Notes under the pieces: generated by a model
Seen by the model: only the letters and a program-made list of their open reading frames with translations
The model's database searches: none
What the model was told of the DNA's origin: nothing
DNA from: Lachnospiraceae bacterium
Lineage (GTDB): Bacteria > Bacillota > Clostridia > Lachnospirales > Lachnospiraceae
Assembly (NCBI GenBank): GCA_017468395.1
Contig: JAFUIR010000011.1
Coordinates: 310,001 to 374,000, forward strand
Length of the DNA: 64,000 bases
Direction of reading: 5' to 3'
Program-made: the position numbers and the translations under genes
In this document: positions 1 through 8,932 of the stretch, piece after piece
How the letters are laid out: every line of letters starts with the position of its first letter
Numbering within the stretch: position 1 is the stretch's first letter

Positions 1-1
1 A

Positions 2-616
2 AAAGACAGCAGTATTTATGATGGTATGAATCAGGCGGTTGCAAAGGCTACAGGGAAATATCTGTATTTCCTGAACTGCGGGGATTATTTTTATAGAGAG
101 ACGGTACTGGAAGAAGTGACCAGGGAAATTGAGAAAAACCGGGATGGTTCCAAGATTTTTTATGGGGACATTTACGAAGTTTTGCGGGGAAATGTGGTGG
201 CTTCTAACCCCAAAATAAATGGGTTTGCCTGTTACCGGAATGTGCCCTGCCATCAGGCCTGTATTTACGACAGGGAACTTTTTGCAGAGCGGGGATATGA
301 GCCAAAGTACCGTGTGAGAGCGGATTATGAACATTTTTTATATAGTTTTTATAAAAAAGATGCCAAACCTGTGTATATGCCGCTGGTAATGGCTTCCTAC
401 GAGGGTGGCGGCTTTTCGGAAAAGGCAGAAAACCGTAAGAAGTCGGCAAAGGAGCATAAGGAGATTACAACTCTTTATATGAGTACTGCAAAGCGGTTTA
501 AATACCGCGCGGCGCTGCTGCTTACTTTGGCGCCTCTTCGCACCAAAATAGCAGAGAATCCTAAAATGGCACGGTATTACAATGAATTGAAAGACTTGAT
601 TTACAGAAAAAAATAG
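2..616 (+). CDS. Glycosyltransferase family 2, C-terminal part (5' end outside window)
   Basis: The reading frame is open from base 2, so the gene begins upstream and the ATG at 26 is internal. The first visible residues (DSSIYDGMNQAV) followed by FLNCGDYF match the second half of a GT-A GT2 domain. There the DSG-like loop precedes the conserved '..YDAMNKG' and '..FLNSGD' blocks that contact the nucleotide sugar and metal. 204 residues are visible, so about 60-70 N-terminal residues with the first Rossmann strand are probably missing. It is a cytoplasmic, probably membrane-associated sugar transferase acting on a lipid-linked glycan. It ends 14 bases before the EpsG-like gene, which suggests one operon. 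Donor and acceptor cannot be read from the sequence. Confidence 0.85.
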   Translation, partial: KDSSIYDGMNQAVAKATGKYLYFLNCGDYFYRETVLEEVTREIEKNRDGSKIFYGDIYEVLRGNVVASNPKINGFACYRNVPCHQACIYDRELFAERGYEPKYRVRADYEHFLYSFYKKDAKPVYMPLVMASYEGGGFSEKAENRKKSAKEHKEITTLYMSTAKRFKYRAALLLTLAPLRTKIAENPKMARYYNELKDLIYRKK

Positions 617-630
617 AAAGAGAAATAAAC

Positions 631-1755
631 ATGGCAGTATACTTGACGTTGACGGTTCTGGTGGTAGCCTTGGCGCTATTTGTAAACAACCGTGAGAATG
701 TAAAACTGCATATGGTGCCCGTGCAGGGGCAATTTTCGCCGGCAAAAAAGATGACCAGACAGCAGGCTTTTAATATAGTGGTGCTGGTGGCTGTTTTTGC
801 TTTGCTTGCCGGTGTTTCCGCCTGCCGTATTGCGGTGGGGAATGATTACTGGGTGTACCGTTATCAGTTTAATCTGATTATGCAAAACCGCCATGTGTCT
901 TACGAACCGGGATTTAATCTGGTGGTATGGCTGATCCAGTCACTTTTTGGCTATGACAATTATCTGCCGGTTTTTGGTTTCTTTTCTGTGGTGACTTGTT
1001 TCTTTTTTGTGAAGGCACTTTATGATCAGGCAGAGTGGATGGCGGCCAGTGTCTTTTTGCTCATGACAGGAGGGTATTATTTTTCCAGTCTGAATTCTGT
1101 AAGATACTATTTTGTGCTTGCCATAGCCCTTTATGCCATGAAATATGTGCTCCGCAAGCAGTATGGAGTGTTCATTGCGTGGATTGTGTTTGCGGCATTT
1201 TTCCATAAATCCATTTTGGTGGTAATTCCCATCTATCTTTTTGCCTACTGGCTTTCCGGGCGGAAAATCAGCAGATGGCTTTATGTGGTGGGAAGCGTAT
1301 TTTTGGTAAGTCTGATTGCGCTGAAAGATGTGTACAGGGAGATTATTTTCTTCTTTTATCCGTTTTATGAAGGTTCGGTTTTTGATAAGGTGGACATTTC
1401 TTATACGAACATTGCAAAGTGTGCCGGCGTTTTGTTCCTTTGCTTTTTATTTTATAAGACGGCCATCAAAGATAACCGGCAAAACCGTTTTTACTTTTTC
1501 TTAAATTTGGCAGGGATGGCTGTCTATACTTTCGGTTCTTTTATACCGGAGGTTTCCAGAATCGGCTACTATTTGATTGCAACCCAGATTTTCCTGATTC
1601 CGGGTGTACTGATCCGGATTGAAAATAAAAAGTGGCGCATATTTTGGACAGTGGCTGTAGGTCTTGCTTTTACAGGATATTTTGCCTTGTTTTTACACTC
1701 GGCTTATGACATTAATGTCAGATTGTTGCCGTACTTGAACTGGATTTTTAATTAA
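631..1755 (+). CDS. EpsG-like polysaccharide polymerase, polytopic membrane protein
   Basis: 374 residues with roughly ten hydrophobic segments and a short basic N-terminal loop. The block RIAVGNDYWVY near residues 66-76, followed by YEPGFN about 16 residues later, is the EpsG-family signature (R..vG.DY..Y, then E.gf). EpsG proteins are Wzy-like polymerases or related membrane proteins of Gram-positive exopolysaccharide loci and act at the outer face of the membrane on undecaprenyl-linked repeat units. Start ATG 631 follows AGAAAGAGA. It sits between glycosyltransferase genes, as expected for a repeat-unit polymerase. Family assignment is good; polymerase activity is inferred. Confidence 0.75.
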   Translation: MAVYLTLTVLVVALALFVNNRENVKLHMVPVQGQFSPAKKMTRQQAFNIVVLVAVFALLAGVSACRIAVGNDYWVYRYQFNLIMQNRHVSYEPGFNLVVWLIQSLFGYDNYLPVFGFFSVVTCFFFVKALYDQAEWMAASVFLLMTGGYYFSSLNSVRYYFVLAIALYAMKYVLRKQYGVFIAWIVFAAFFHKSILVVIPIYLFAYWLSGRKISRWLYVVGSVFLVSLIALKDVYREIIFFFYPFYEGSVFDKVDISYTNIAKCAGVLFLCFLFYKTAIKDNRQNRFYFFLNLAGMAVYTFGSFIPEVSRIGYYLIATQIFLIPGVLIRIENKKWRIFWTVAVGLAFTGYFALFLHSAYDINVRLLPYLNWIFN

Positions 1756-1806
1756 TAATCTTTAAGTGGCGGTTTATTCGTGGCAGATATTTGAAGGGAG
1801 ATGCGG

Positions 1807-3132
1807 ATGAAAGTTTTGTGGGTGTGCAACATTATGTTGCCTGCGGTAGCGAAACATTTAAATAGAGAAGTCAGTAACCGGGAAGGGTGGCTGACGGGTC
1901 TGGCGGACACGCTTTTGCGAAAAGGTGCAGGAGTGGAACTGGCGCTGGCATTTCCGGTGGATGGGGAATTGGACGGCGGAAAGTGGATGGTTCCCTTTGA
2001 TTTAGGTACAGGTGGACAAAAAGAAGTCCTTTGTTATGGTTTTTATGAAAATACCATGGACATCGAACAGCACGATGAAGAAGTAGGCGGGCGCCTTTTG
2101 AAAATATTGGAAGATTACAAACCGGATGTAGTGCATTGTTTTGGCACAGAATACGACCACTCTTTTGTTCTGGTGCAGGTGTGGAATCCGGAAAAAATAC
2201 TGATCGGCATGCAAGGTGTGTGCGGTGCTATCGCAGATGCCTATTTTGCGGATTTGCCGGAAAAGGTAATTAACGGGGTCACATTTCGGGACTTTTTGAA
2301 AAAGGATAATATCCGGCAACAAAAGGAGAAATTTGAAAAGCGCTCGTTGAGGGAAAAAAGAACCCTGCAGGCGGCAAAACATGTGACCGGAAGGACGGAT
2401 TTGGACAAAAGTTACTGTGAGGAAATTAACCCGCAGATTACTTATCATCGGATGAATGAAACTTTGCGGTCTGAATTTTACGAAGGAAAATGGGAGGCTG
2501 CAAAGTGTGAAAAATACAGCATCTTTGTAAGTCAGGGGGATTATCCCATCAAAGGGCTTCACTATATGCTTGGGGCTATGCCGGAGATTTTAAAGGTTTA
2601 TCCCGGAGCGAAACTTTATGTGGCGGGAAACAGCATTGTCAACTGGAGTACTTGGAAAGATAAAATAAAAATCAGTTCTTACGGCAAGTATTTGCGGGAA
2701 CTGATGAAACGCTACGGATTGCAGGACAAAGTGTTTTTTACCGGAAAATTGGATGCAAAGGGCATGAAGGAACGGATGCTGAAAAGTCATTTGTTTGTGT
2801 GCTGTTCTGCTATGGAAAATTCCCCAAATTCCTTGGGAGAGGCCATGCTCCTTGGCGTGCCATGTGTGACTGCAGATGTTGGCGGCGTTCCCACGTTGTT
2901 TCGGGATAGAGAAGACGGCATTGTTTATGCGGGTCATAAAAGCAAATCCGGACAGGAAGCAAAAGCGGTGCAGACTTTTGGACTGTCACAGGCGGTTCTT
3001 TCCATGTGGGGAGATGAGGCGCAGATGCTTGAATACTGCGAAAATGCAAGAAAACATGGGCGGGAAACCCATGATGGAAATAAAAATTTTGAGCGGCTGA
3101 TGGAAATTTATTGTCAGCTTTCGGGAGAATAG
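1807..3132 (+). CDS. Glycosyltransferase, GT4 type (GT-B fold)
   Basis: 441 residues. The N-terminal Rossmann start (KVLWVCNIMLP) and the C-terminal block ENSPNSLGEAMLLGVPCV with its two glutamates form the E-x7-E nucleotide-sugar binding motif of retaining GT4 enzymes. The following DVGGVPTLF is also typical. ATG 1807 is preferred over the in-frame ATG at 1801, because the ribosome site AAGGGAG (1794-1800) touches 1801 but lies six bases from 1807. It acts in the cytoplasm, probably adding a hexose to a lipid-linked intermediate. The next gene starts three bases after its stop, so the two are probably translationally coupled. Confidence 0.85.
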   Translation: MKVLWVCNIMLPAVAKHLNREVSNREGWLTGLADTLLRKGAGVELALAFPVDGELDGGKWMVPFDLGTGGQKEVLCYGFYENTMDIEQHDEEVGGRLLKILEDYKPDVVHCFGTEYDHSFVLVQVWNPEKILIGMQGVCGAIADAYFADLPEKVINGVTFRDFLKKDNIRQQKEKFEKRSLREKRTLQAAKHVTGRTDLDKSYCEEINPQITYHRMNETLRSEFYEGKWEAAKCEKYSIFVSQGDYPIKGLHYMLGAMPEILKVYPGAKLYVAGNSIVNWSTWKDKIKISSYGKYLRELMKRYGLQDKVFFTGKLDAKGMKERMLKSHLFVCCSAMENSPNSLGEAMLLGVPCVTADVGGVPTLFRDREDGIVYAGHKSKSGQEAKAVQTFGLSQAVLSMWGDEAQMLEYCENARKHGRETHDGNKNFERLMEIYCQLSGE

Positions 3133-3135
3133 GCA

Positions 3136-4329
3136 TTGAAAACTATGAAGATTACCTTTGTTTCCAACTACATCAATCACCACCAGATTCCTTTTTGTGA
3201 GGCTATGATGGCCGAGGAAGGGGTGCAGTTTGCCTTTATCCAGACACAGGAGATGGAAAAAGAGCGTGTAGAGATGGGCTGGAATCCTAAGGAAAGCGGT
3301 TTGTCTTATGTGCACTTGGCTTATGAAAAGCCGGGGGAGTGTAGCGCTTTGGTAATGGACAGTGATATGGTAATCTGGGGCGGCGCAGAGGATGAAACCA
3401 TGTTAAAACCCAGGCTGGAAGCGGGAAAGCCGGTAATCAGATACAGTGAACGGCTGTACAAAACCGGGCAGTGGAAGGCCATTTCCCCCAAAGGACTTAT
3501 AAAAAAATACCAAGACCACACTAAGTATCGGAAAAAGCAGGTGTATCTGCTCTGTGCCGGGGCTTATGTGGCATCGGATTTTCATATTGTCAGGGCTTAT
3601 CCGGGAAAAATGTTAAAGTGGGGGTACTTTCCGGAAAGGAAAGATTACGACATAGACAGGCTGATGGAAGGAAAAAACAGTTTTCAAAGCGGAAAAAAAG
3701 AAATTCTGTGGGCGGCCAGATTTATTGACTGGAAACATCCCGAAGTCGTGGTGTCACTGGCGGAAAGGCTTTTGAAAGAACGCAAGGATTTTCATATTAC
3801 CATGATTGGCGGGGGAGAGTTGGAGCCTGCCATCCGAAAGATGATAGAAGAAAAAGGATTGCAGGAAGTGGTGACTTTGGCGGGGTATAGAACCCCGGAG
3901 CAGGTCAGGACTTCTATGGAAAAAGCAGATATATATTTGATTACCAGTGACCGTCAGGAAGGTTGGGGCGCAGTGGCCAATGAGGCTATGAACAGCGGCT
4001 GCGCAGTAGTCGCCGACCATATGATTGGAGCGGCTCCCTACCTTATCCGTCAAGGGGAAAATGGATTTATGTACAGCGACGGGGATTTGCAGGACCTTCA
4101 AAGAGTGGTGACGCTTTTGCTGGAAGATGATGCACTCAGGGAAAAGGTTGGCAAGGCAGCATACCAAACCATCACTAAGGAGTGGAATGCCCAAGAAGCG
4201 GCCAAGCGGTTAGTAATGTTAGCAGAGGATATTTTGCAGGGGAAAGGTTTTTGCGACAGGTGGCAAAGCGGTCCCGGCAGCAGGGCAGAGATTTTAAAAG
4301 AACGTAAGAAGGTGCCTGTCAAGATATAA
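3136..4329 (+). CDS. Glycosyltransferase, GT4 type
   Basis: 397 residues. The opening ITFVSNYINHHQIPFCEAM is the usual GT4 beginning with a His-His-Gln loop. The C-terminal half has LWAARFIDWKHP, then DRQEGWGAVANEAMNSGC with the paired glutamates of the donor site. The TTG at 3136 is chosen because GGGAG (3123-3127) lies eight bases upstream; the ATG at 3145 would be 17 bases away. It follows another GT4 gene by three bases and probably works next to it in chain assembly. The specific sugar is not readable. Confidence 0.83.
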   Translation: MKTMKITFVSNYINHHQIPFCEAMMAEEGVQFAFIQTQEMEKERVEMGWNPKESGLSYVHLAYEKPGECSALVMDSDMVIWGGAEDETMLKPRLEAGKPVIRYSERLYKTGQWKAISPKGLIKKYQDHTKYRKKQVYLLCAGAYVASDFHIVRAYPGKMLKWGYFPERKDYDIDRLMEGKNSFQSGKKEILWAARFIDWKHPEVVVSLAERLLKERKDFHITMIGGGELEPAIRKMIEEKGLQEVVTLAGYRTPEQVRTSMEKADIYLITSDRQEGWGAVANEAMNSGCAVVADHMIGAAPYLIRQGENGFMYSDGDLQDLQRVVTLLLEDDALREKVGKAAYQTITKEWNAQEAAKRLVMLAEDILQGKGFCDRWQSGPGSRAEILKERKKVPVKI

Positions 4330-4344
4330 AAATGAGGTTATAGG

Positions 4345-5358
4345 ATGAGCAAGGAAAGACCTTTAATCAGTGTGATTATACCCATTTATAATATAAAAGA
4401 ATATTTGGAACGGTGCGTTTTGTCGGTGTGCGGGCAAACCTATGACCATTTAGAGATTCTGCTGGTGGACGATGGTTCCACAGACGGCACAGGGCTGCTT
4501 TGTGATGAACTGGCCAAGCGTGATGAGCGAATCCGGGTGTTCCATAAAGAAAACGGTGGTTCTTCTTCCGCCAGAAACTTAGGCATTTCTAAGGCACGGG
4601 GCGAATATCTGGGTTTTGTGGATAGTGACGACTATATATCTGAAGAAATGTATGAATTGTTGATGGATGCGGTTCTTCGCCATGAGGTGGACATTGCCCA
4701 AGTGGGAAGAGACGAAATTGATGCCGAAGGGAATAGCCTTCCAAATATTTGTACGCCTCCTGAGAAAGAAGACTTTATTACTTCGGAAGTGTTTTTCCGG
4801 GAACTTTTGATGCACCGGGGCGATTGTTCTTTTTGTACCAAACTGGTTTCTGCCAAAATGTTTCAAGGAAAAGGTTTCCCGGTAGGGGAACTGAATGAAG
4901 ATTTTAAACTGCTGATTCAGATGTTGCAGGAGACAAGAGGTGTGGTTTCACTTCCGATGCAGGCTTATCATGTGTTTTACCGCATCGGCAGTAATACCAG
5001 AAAGCAGGATAAAGAAGATTTTTCCAGAGTGTACGGCGATTGTGTGGACAATGCGGATCTTGCCGTGAAACTGGTGGAAAATATGGAAGGACTTGGGAAG
5101 GACAGCCGCAGGGATTTTTTGAAGGTAGCCATGCGCTTTGGGCTGTTCCAGAGACTGGAGTATCTGCTTCATATCCCCATCTCCCAAATGACAAAGAATA
5201 ATGGACAGTACCGGGAGATTTGCCGTTACGTGCGAAAGCACTGGTGGGATACCGTGAAGTCACCTTATTTAACAAAAAAGAACAAGGTCTACCTTCTCCT
5301 TTTTGCGGTGGCACCTAAGGGCATACGAGTGGTGCACAGAAGGCTGAAAAAGGGATAA
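4345..5358 (+). CDS. Glycosyltransferase family 2
   Basis: 337 residues, a textbook GT-A family 2 enzyme. ISVIIPIYN is at residues 8-16, then VDDGSTDGT (UDP binding), NGGSSSARN, and the DSDD metal-binding aspartates near residue 92. The C-terminal 120 residues are variable and end in a basic amphipathic stretch, consistent with membrane association. ATG 4345 sits 15 bases after the previous stop with a GAGG-like site upstream. Donor and linkage are unknown. Confidence 0.87.
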   Translation: MSKERPLISVIIPIYNIKEYLERCVLSVCGQTYDHLEILLVDDGSTDGTGLLCDELAKRDERIRVFHKENGGSSSARNLGISKARGEYLGFVDSDDYISEEMYELLMDAVLRHEVDIAQVGRDEIDAEGNSLPNICTPPEKEDFITSEVFFRELLMHRGDCSFCTKLVSAKMFQGKGFPVGELNEDFKLLIQMLQETRGVVSLPMQAYHVFYRIGSNTRKQDKEDFSRVYGDCVDNADLAVKLVENMEGLGKDSRRDFLKVAMRFGLFQRLEYLLHIPISQMTKNNGQYREICRYVRKHWWDTVKSPYLTKKNKVYLLLFAVAPKGIRVVHRRLKKG

Positions 5359-5363
5359 AAGGC

Positions 5364-5392
5364 TTTACAATATACGAGGTATTTTTTATAAT
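5364..5392 (+). promoter_or_regulatory. Sigma-A-type promoter for the gene at 5418
   Basis: TTTACA (5364-5369), a 17-base spacer and a perfect TATAAT (5387-5392) lie in the 59-base gap between two glycosyltransferase genes. The start of transcription would fall near 5399, just before the GGAGGG ribosome site. It indicates an internal transcription start within the cluster. Confidence 0.65.
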
Positions 5393-5417
5393 CGACATAG
5401 GTATGGAGGGAACATTT

Positions 5418-6353
5418 ATGGATAAAATAGCAGTTCTGATTCCTTGTTATAACGAGGAAAAAACCATCGGTAAAGTAGTGGCAGATACCCGCGAGGCTTT
5501 GCCGGAAGCGGTGATTTATGTATATGATAATAATTCTACGGATAAAACCGTGGAAATTGCGAAAGCGGCAGGGGCGGTGGTACGCCATGAGTACAAGCAG
5601 GGAAAAGGAAATGTAATCCGGAGAATGTTTAGGGAAATAGATGCCCAGTGCTATCTGATGATTGACGGTGATGACACATACCCTTTGCAGAATGCGCCGG
5701 AAATGGTGGACCGTGTATTAAACCATCAGGCAGATATGGTGGTAGGGGACAGACTTTCTTCCACATATTTTACGGAAAACAAGCGTCCTTTCCACAATTT
5801 CGGAAACAGTCTGGTGCGTTATACCATCAACAAACTTTTTCGTTCCGATATCAAGGATATTATGACCGGATATCGTGCTTTTAACTATAAATTTGTAAAG
5901 ACATTCCCTGTTATTTCTGCGGGATTTGAAATAGAGACGGAGATGACCATCCATGCGGTAAATTACAAGATGCAGGTGGAAAATGTGGTGGTGGATTACA
6001 GGGACAGACCGGAGGGTAGTGAATCCAAATTGAATACGTTCAGTGACGGTGCAAAAGTACTCCGCAAAATTGTACAGTTGTTTAAAAACTACAAACCCTT
6101 TGGCTTTTTTGGACTAATCAGCCTGTTTTTGACCCTTTTGGCAATGGTGCTGTTTTTGCCGATTCTGGTAGAGTTTATCCAAACCGGATTAGTACCGAAG
6201 TTTCCTACCCTCATTGTCAGTGGATTTATGGTGCTGGCGGCAATCCAGTCTTTCTTTTCCGGTATGATTTTGTCACAACTGGCGGCAAAAGAGAGAAGAG
6301 AGTTTGAGTACAGATTGAACTGTGTGGAAGATAATTATAATCGGAGTAGGTAG
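5418..6353 (+). CDS. GT2, dolichyl-phosphate-mannose-synthase-like, with C-terminal membrane anchor
   Basis: 311 residues. IAVLIPCYNEEKTIG, YDNNSTD and MIDGDDTYP are the DPM1/DPG-synthase type GT2 motifs. MTGYRAFN and the R-P-E-G-S-x-S-K block follow in the order expected for polyprenyl-phosphate sugar transferases. Two hydrophobic segments at the C-terminus (about 215-240 and 255-280) anchor it. It likely charges undecaprenyl phosphate with a sugar for use by a GT-C enzyme outside. ATG 5418 is chosen over ATG 5403 because GGAGGG (5405-5410) lies seven bases before 5418. It has its own promoter. Confidence 0.82.
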   Translation: MDKIAVLIPCYNEEKTIGKVVADTREALPEAVIYVYDNNSTDKTVEIAKAAGAVVRHEYKQGKGNVIRRMFREIDAQCYLMIDGDDTYPLQNAPEMVDRVLNHQADMVVGDRLSSTYFTENKRPFHNFGNSLVRYTINKLFRSDIKDIMTGYRAFNYKFVKTFPVISAGFEIETEMTIHAVNYKMQVENVVVDYRDRPEGSESKLNTFSDGAKVLRKIVQLFKNYKPFGFFGLISLFLTLLAMVLFLPILVEFIQTGLVPKFPTLIVSGFMVLAAIQSFFSGMILSQLAAKERREFEYRLNCVEDNYNRSR

Positions 6354-6358
6354 AAAAC

Positions 6359-7435
6359 GTGCAGGAGAAGCAAAAAGTACAGAGAAAAGTTCATATTGAA
6401 TTACTCCGTATTGCGGCCTGTTTCAGTGTGGTAATGCTCCACAGTGCTGCGCAATATTGGTATTCCTTTCCAGTTGACAGTAAGCAGTGGCTTATCTGCA
6501 ATACTTATGATGCACTTTTCCGTTTTGGGGTTCCGGTGTTTGTAATGATAAGCGGAATGCTTTTTCTGGGCAGGGAAGAAAAAATAGACATTAAGCGGCT
6601 GTTTAGGAAAAACATTTTACGGCTTGTAGTCATTTATCTGGTGTGGAGTTTTTTATATAGCCTGTGGCTGCTACGGGATTTCATTGGAACAGCGGAGTTT
6701 TCCTGGGGAAAATGTATAGAGTACAGTGTGCAGGGAAGATATCATCTGTGGTTTCTTTCCATGCTGGTAGCCATTTATCTGCTTTTGCCTATTTTAAAGA
6801 CCTGGACGGACCATGCGGAAAAAAGACACATACAATATTTTCTGTTGTTGTTTTTGATTTTGCAGATTGGCAAGGAAACCTTAGAGATATTTGAGTGGCC
6901 TACAGCTATGGACAGTGCGCTTAATTTAATTAACGTGGAACTGGCAGGCAGTTATGTGGGTTATTTTGTGCTGGGCTATTACATTTATAAATTTCCGCCT
7001 GTGAAAAAAATTCAAAACCTGATATATTTGTCGGGAGTAGCGGGAGCGGTTCTGGCAGCAGTTGTCAGTGCGGCAATGTCCCATTATTATAATTCTGCCC
7101 AGCCTGCGGCCTTTGACAGTTACAGTGTCTTTACCTTTTGCGTCAGTGTAGCTGTGTTTGTGTTTTTTCAGGAAAAAGTGTCAAAAATACAGTTTTCCCA
7201 AAGGGCAGGACGTATTATCTGCGCAGTGTCTGCGGACACTTTTGGGATATATTTGATTCATGTGATGCTTCTTGACACTTTAAAGACGGTGGATATCAGT
7301 ACTAAGGAACTGTTTGGACACCCCATCAGTTTGCTGTGGGGAATCCCTTTCATGGCAGTGTGCTGTTTTCTTATAAGCATGTGCGTTGCAGCGTTGCTGC
7401 GCCGGATACCTGTGGTGGGAAAATATATTTGTTAG
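6359..7435 (+). CDS. Acyltransferase-3 family membrane protein (surface glycan O-acylation)
   Basis: 358 residues, about ten membrane segments. The first segment carries HIELLRIAACFSVVMLHSAA, with the arginine and the histidine of the Acyl_transf_3 (OafA/WecH-like) signature. A short loop FRFGVPVFVMISG follows, as in the family. These proteins move an acyl group, usually acetyl, across the membrane to sugar hydroxyls. The GTG at 6359 is the only start near the AGG element at 6348-6350; it lies six bases after the previous stop. Confidence 0.82.
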   Translation: MQEKQKVQRKVHIELLRIAACFSVVMLHSAAQYWYSFPVDSKQWLICNTYDALFRFGVPVFVMISGMLFLGREEKIDIKRLFRKNILRLVVIYLVWSFLYSLWLLRDFIGTAEFSWGKCIEYSVQGRYHLWFLSMLVAIYLLLPILKTWTDHAEKRHIQYFLLLFLILQIGKETLEIFEWPTAMDSALNLINVELAGSYVGYFVLGYYIYKFPPVKKIQNLIYLSGVAGAVLAAVVSAAMSHYYNSAQPAAFDSYSVFTFCVSVAVFVFFQEKVSKIQFSQRAGRIICAVSADTFGIYLIHVMLLDTLKTVDISTKELFGHPISLLWGIPFMAVCCFLISMCVAALLRRIPVVGKYIC

Positions 7436-7463
7436 CCGGCAGGTAGGGATGAGGAGAAAAAAT

Positions 7464-8003
7464 ATGCAGAAAAAGTATAGCGACGGCAATATTTACCTGC
7501 GCCTTATGACATTGGAAGACACAGAGGATATTGTGCGGTGGCGTAACCAAGAGGAAGTGCGGAGCAATTTTATATATCAGGAATTATTTACTGTGCAGTC
7601 CCATGAGCGCTGGGTGGAAACTATGGTGAAAACCGGGAAAGTGGTGCAGATGGTGATTTGCGAGGAAGAAACCGGCAAAGGTATTGGTTCGGTGTATATC
7701 CGTGATATTGACCACAAGCATCACAAGGGCGAATACGGAATTTTCATCGGGGAGCCTTCGGGCCGTGGCAGAGGAATCGGCACAGCGGCGGCCAAACTGA
7801 TGTTACAATATGGTTTTAAGGAGCTTTCCCTGCACAAAATTTTCTTGCGGGTATTTGCGGACAACATACAAGCCATCCGCAGTTATGAAAAAGCGGGATT
7901 TGTGCAGGAGGCTTATTTAAAGGATGACGTCTGCATTGACGGAAAGTACCGTGATATGCTGTTTATGGCAGTGATTGGAGAGACAAAAAATGAAATTGAT
8001 TAG
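7464..8003 (+). CDS. GNAT-family N-acetyltransferase (RimJ/RimL-like)
   Basis: 179 residues. IYLRLMTLEDTEDIVRWRN opens a RimJ/RimL-type GNAT domain. RGRGIGTAAAKLML (around 97-110) is the Q/RxxGxG/A acetyl-CoA pyrophosphate loop, and the tail NIQAIRSYEKAGF is the conserved strand-helix block. ATG 7464 follows GAGGAG (7451-7456) by seven bases; the ATG at 7449 has its ribosome site too close. In this setting it may acetylate an amino sugar, for example the dTDP-Fuc4N expected from WecE, a WecD-like job. That substrate is a guess. Confidence 0.8.
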   Translation: MQKKYSDGNIYLRLMTLEDTEDIVRWRNQEEVRSNFIYQELFTVQSHERWVETMVKTGKVVQMVICEEETGKGIGSVYIRDIDHKHHKGEYGIFIGEPSGRGRGIGTAAAKLMLQYGFKELSLHKIFLRVFADNIQAIRSYEKAGFVQEAYLKDDVCIDGKYRDMLFMAVIGETKNEID

Positions 8004-8931
8004 TTTTGTAATTCCCTGTTATCGTTCGGAAAAGACGATTGGACATGTGGTAAAAGAAATTGAAGATACCATGACAGGCTCGGAGAAATATACCTTTGAA
8101 GTGATATTGGTAAATGACTGTTCACCGGACGGGACTTTTGGGGTAATCCGCCGTCTTTGTGAGGAGAAAACTTTTGTGAAGGGTATCAGTTTTGCCAGAA
8201 ATTTCGGTCAGCATGCGGCTCTTATGGCAGGGCTTAGGCATGCAAAAGGCGAGTATGTGGTATGTTTGGATGACGATGGTCAGACTCCGGCCAATGAGGT
8301 GGGTAAACTTCTGGACAAACTGGAGGAAGGCTATGATGCGGTGTACGCAACTTATGAACATAAACAACATTCCGCATTCCGCAATCTGGGAAGCAAAGTG
8401 AATGACTGGATGACCAGAGTAATGCTGGGCAAGCCTAAGGAACTTTATGTTTCCAGTTATTTTGTGGTAAGACGTTTTGTGGTGGATGATATGATCCGCT
8501 ATGAAAATTCTTATCCCTATGTAATCGGTCTGGTGCTTAGGGCTACCAAAAACGTGATAAATGTGCCGGTAAACCACAGAGAGCGTGAAGAAGGCCGCTC
8601 CGGCTATACGCTGAAAAAATTGCTCAGCCTTTGGTTCAATGGCTTTACGGCTTTTTCCGTGCTGCCTCTCCGGCTGGCTACCAGTATGGGGGTGTGCTGC
8701 GCAGGCATTGGATTTGTATACGGAATTTATACGGTTATCAAGAAGTTTGTAAATCCCGATGTGCCTTTAGGTTTCAGTTCCATGATGGCTGCCGTTGTGT
8801 TCTTTGGTGGCATGATTATGGTCATGCTGGGGCTTGTGGGTGAATATATCGGCAGAATTTACATTAGCATGAACAATTCTCCGCAGTATGTAATTCGTGA
8901 GCGGATTAATGTGGAAAAACAGGAGTTGTAG
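7990..8931 (+). CDS. GtrB/ArnC-like polyprenyl-phosphate sugar synthase (GT2)
   Basis: 313 residues. ISFVIPCYRSEKTI, VNDCSPDGT, FARNFGQHAALMAGL and LDDDGQTP match GtrB/ArnC enzymes, which transfer a sugar from NDP-sugar to undecaprenyl phosphate. HREREEGRSGYTLKKLLSLWFNG contains the conserved R-x-x-G-x-S-x-Y block, followed by two C-terminal membrane segments. The start overlaps the GNAT gene by 14 bases; ATG 7990 has GGAG nine bases upstream, better than the TTG at 7975. Together with the GT-C-like genes just downstream it resembles three-component glycosylation systems, but no GtrA flippase was found. Confidence 0.87.
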   Translation: MKLISFVIPCYRSEKTIGHVVKEIEDTMTGSEKYTFEVILVNDCSPDGTFGVIRRLCEEKTFVKGISFARNFGQHAALMAGLRHAKGEYVVCLDDDGQTPANEVGKLLDKLEEGYDAVYATYEHKQHSAFRNLGSKVNDWMTRVMLGKPKELYVSSYFVVRRFVVDDMIRYENSYPYVIGLVLRATKNVINVPVNHREREEGRSGYTLKKLLSLWFNGFTAFSVLPLRLATSMGVCCAGIGFVYGIYTVIKKFVNPDVPLGFSSMMAAVVFFGGMIMVMLGLVGEYIGRIYISMNNSPQYVIRERINVEKQEL

Positions 8932-8932
8932 A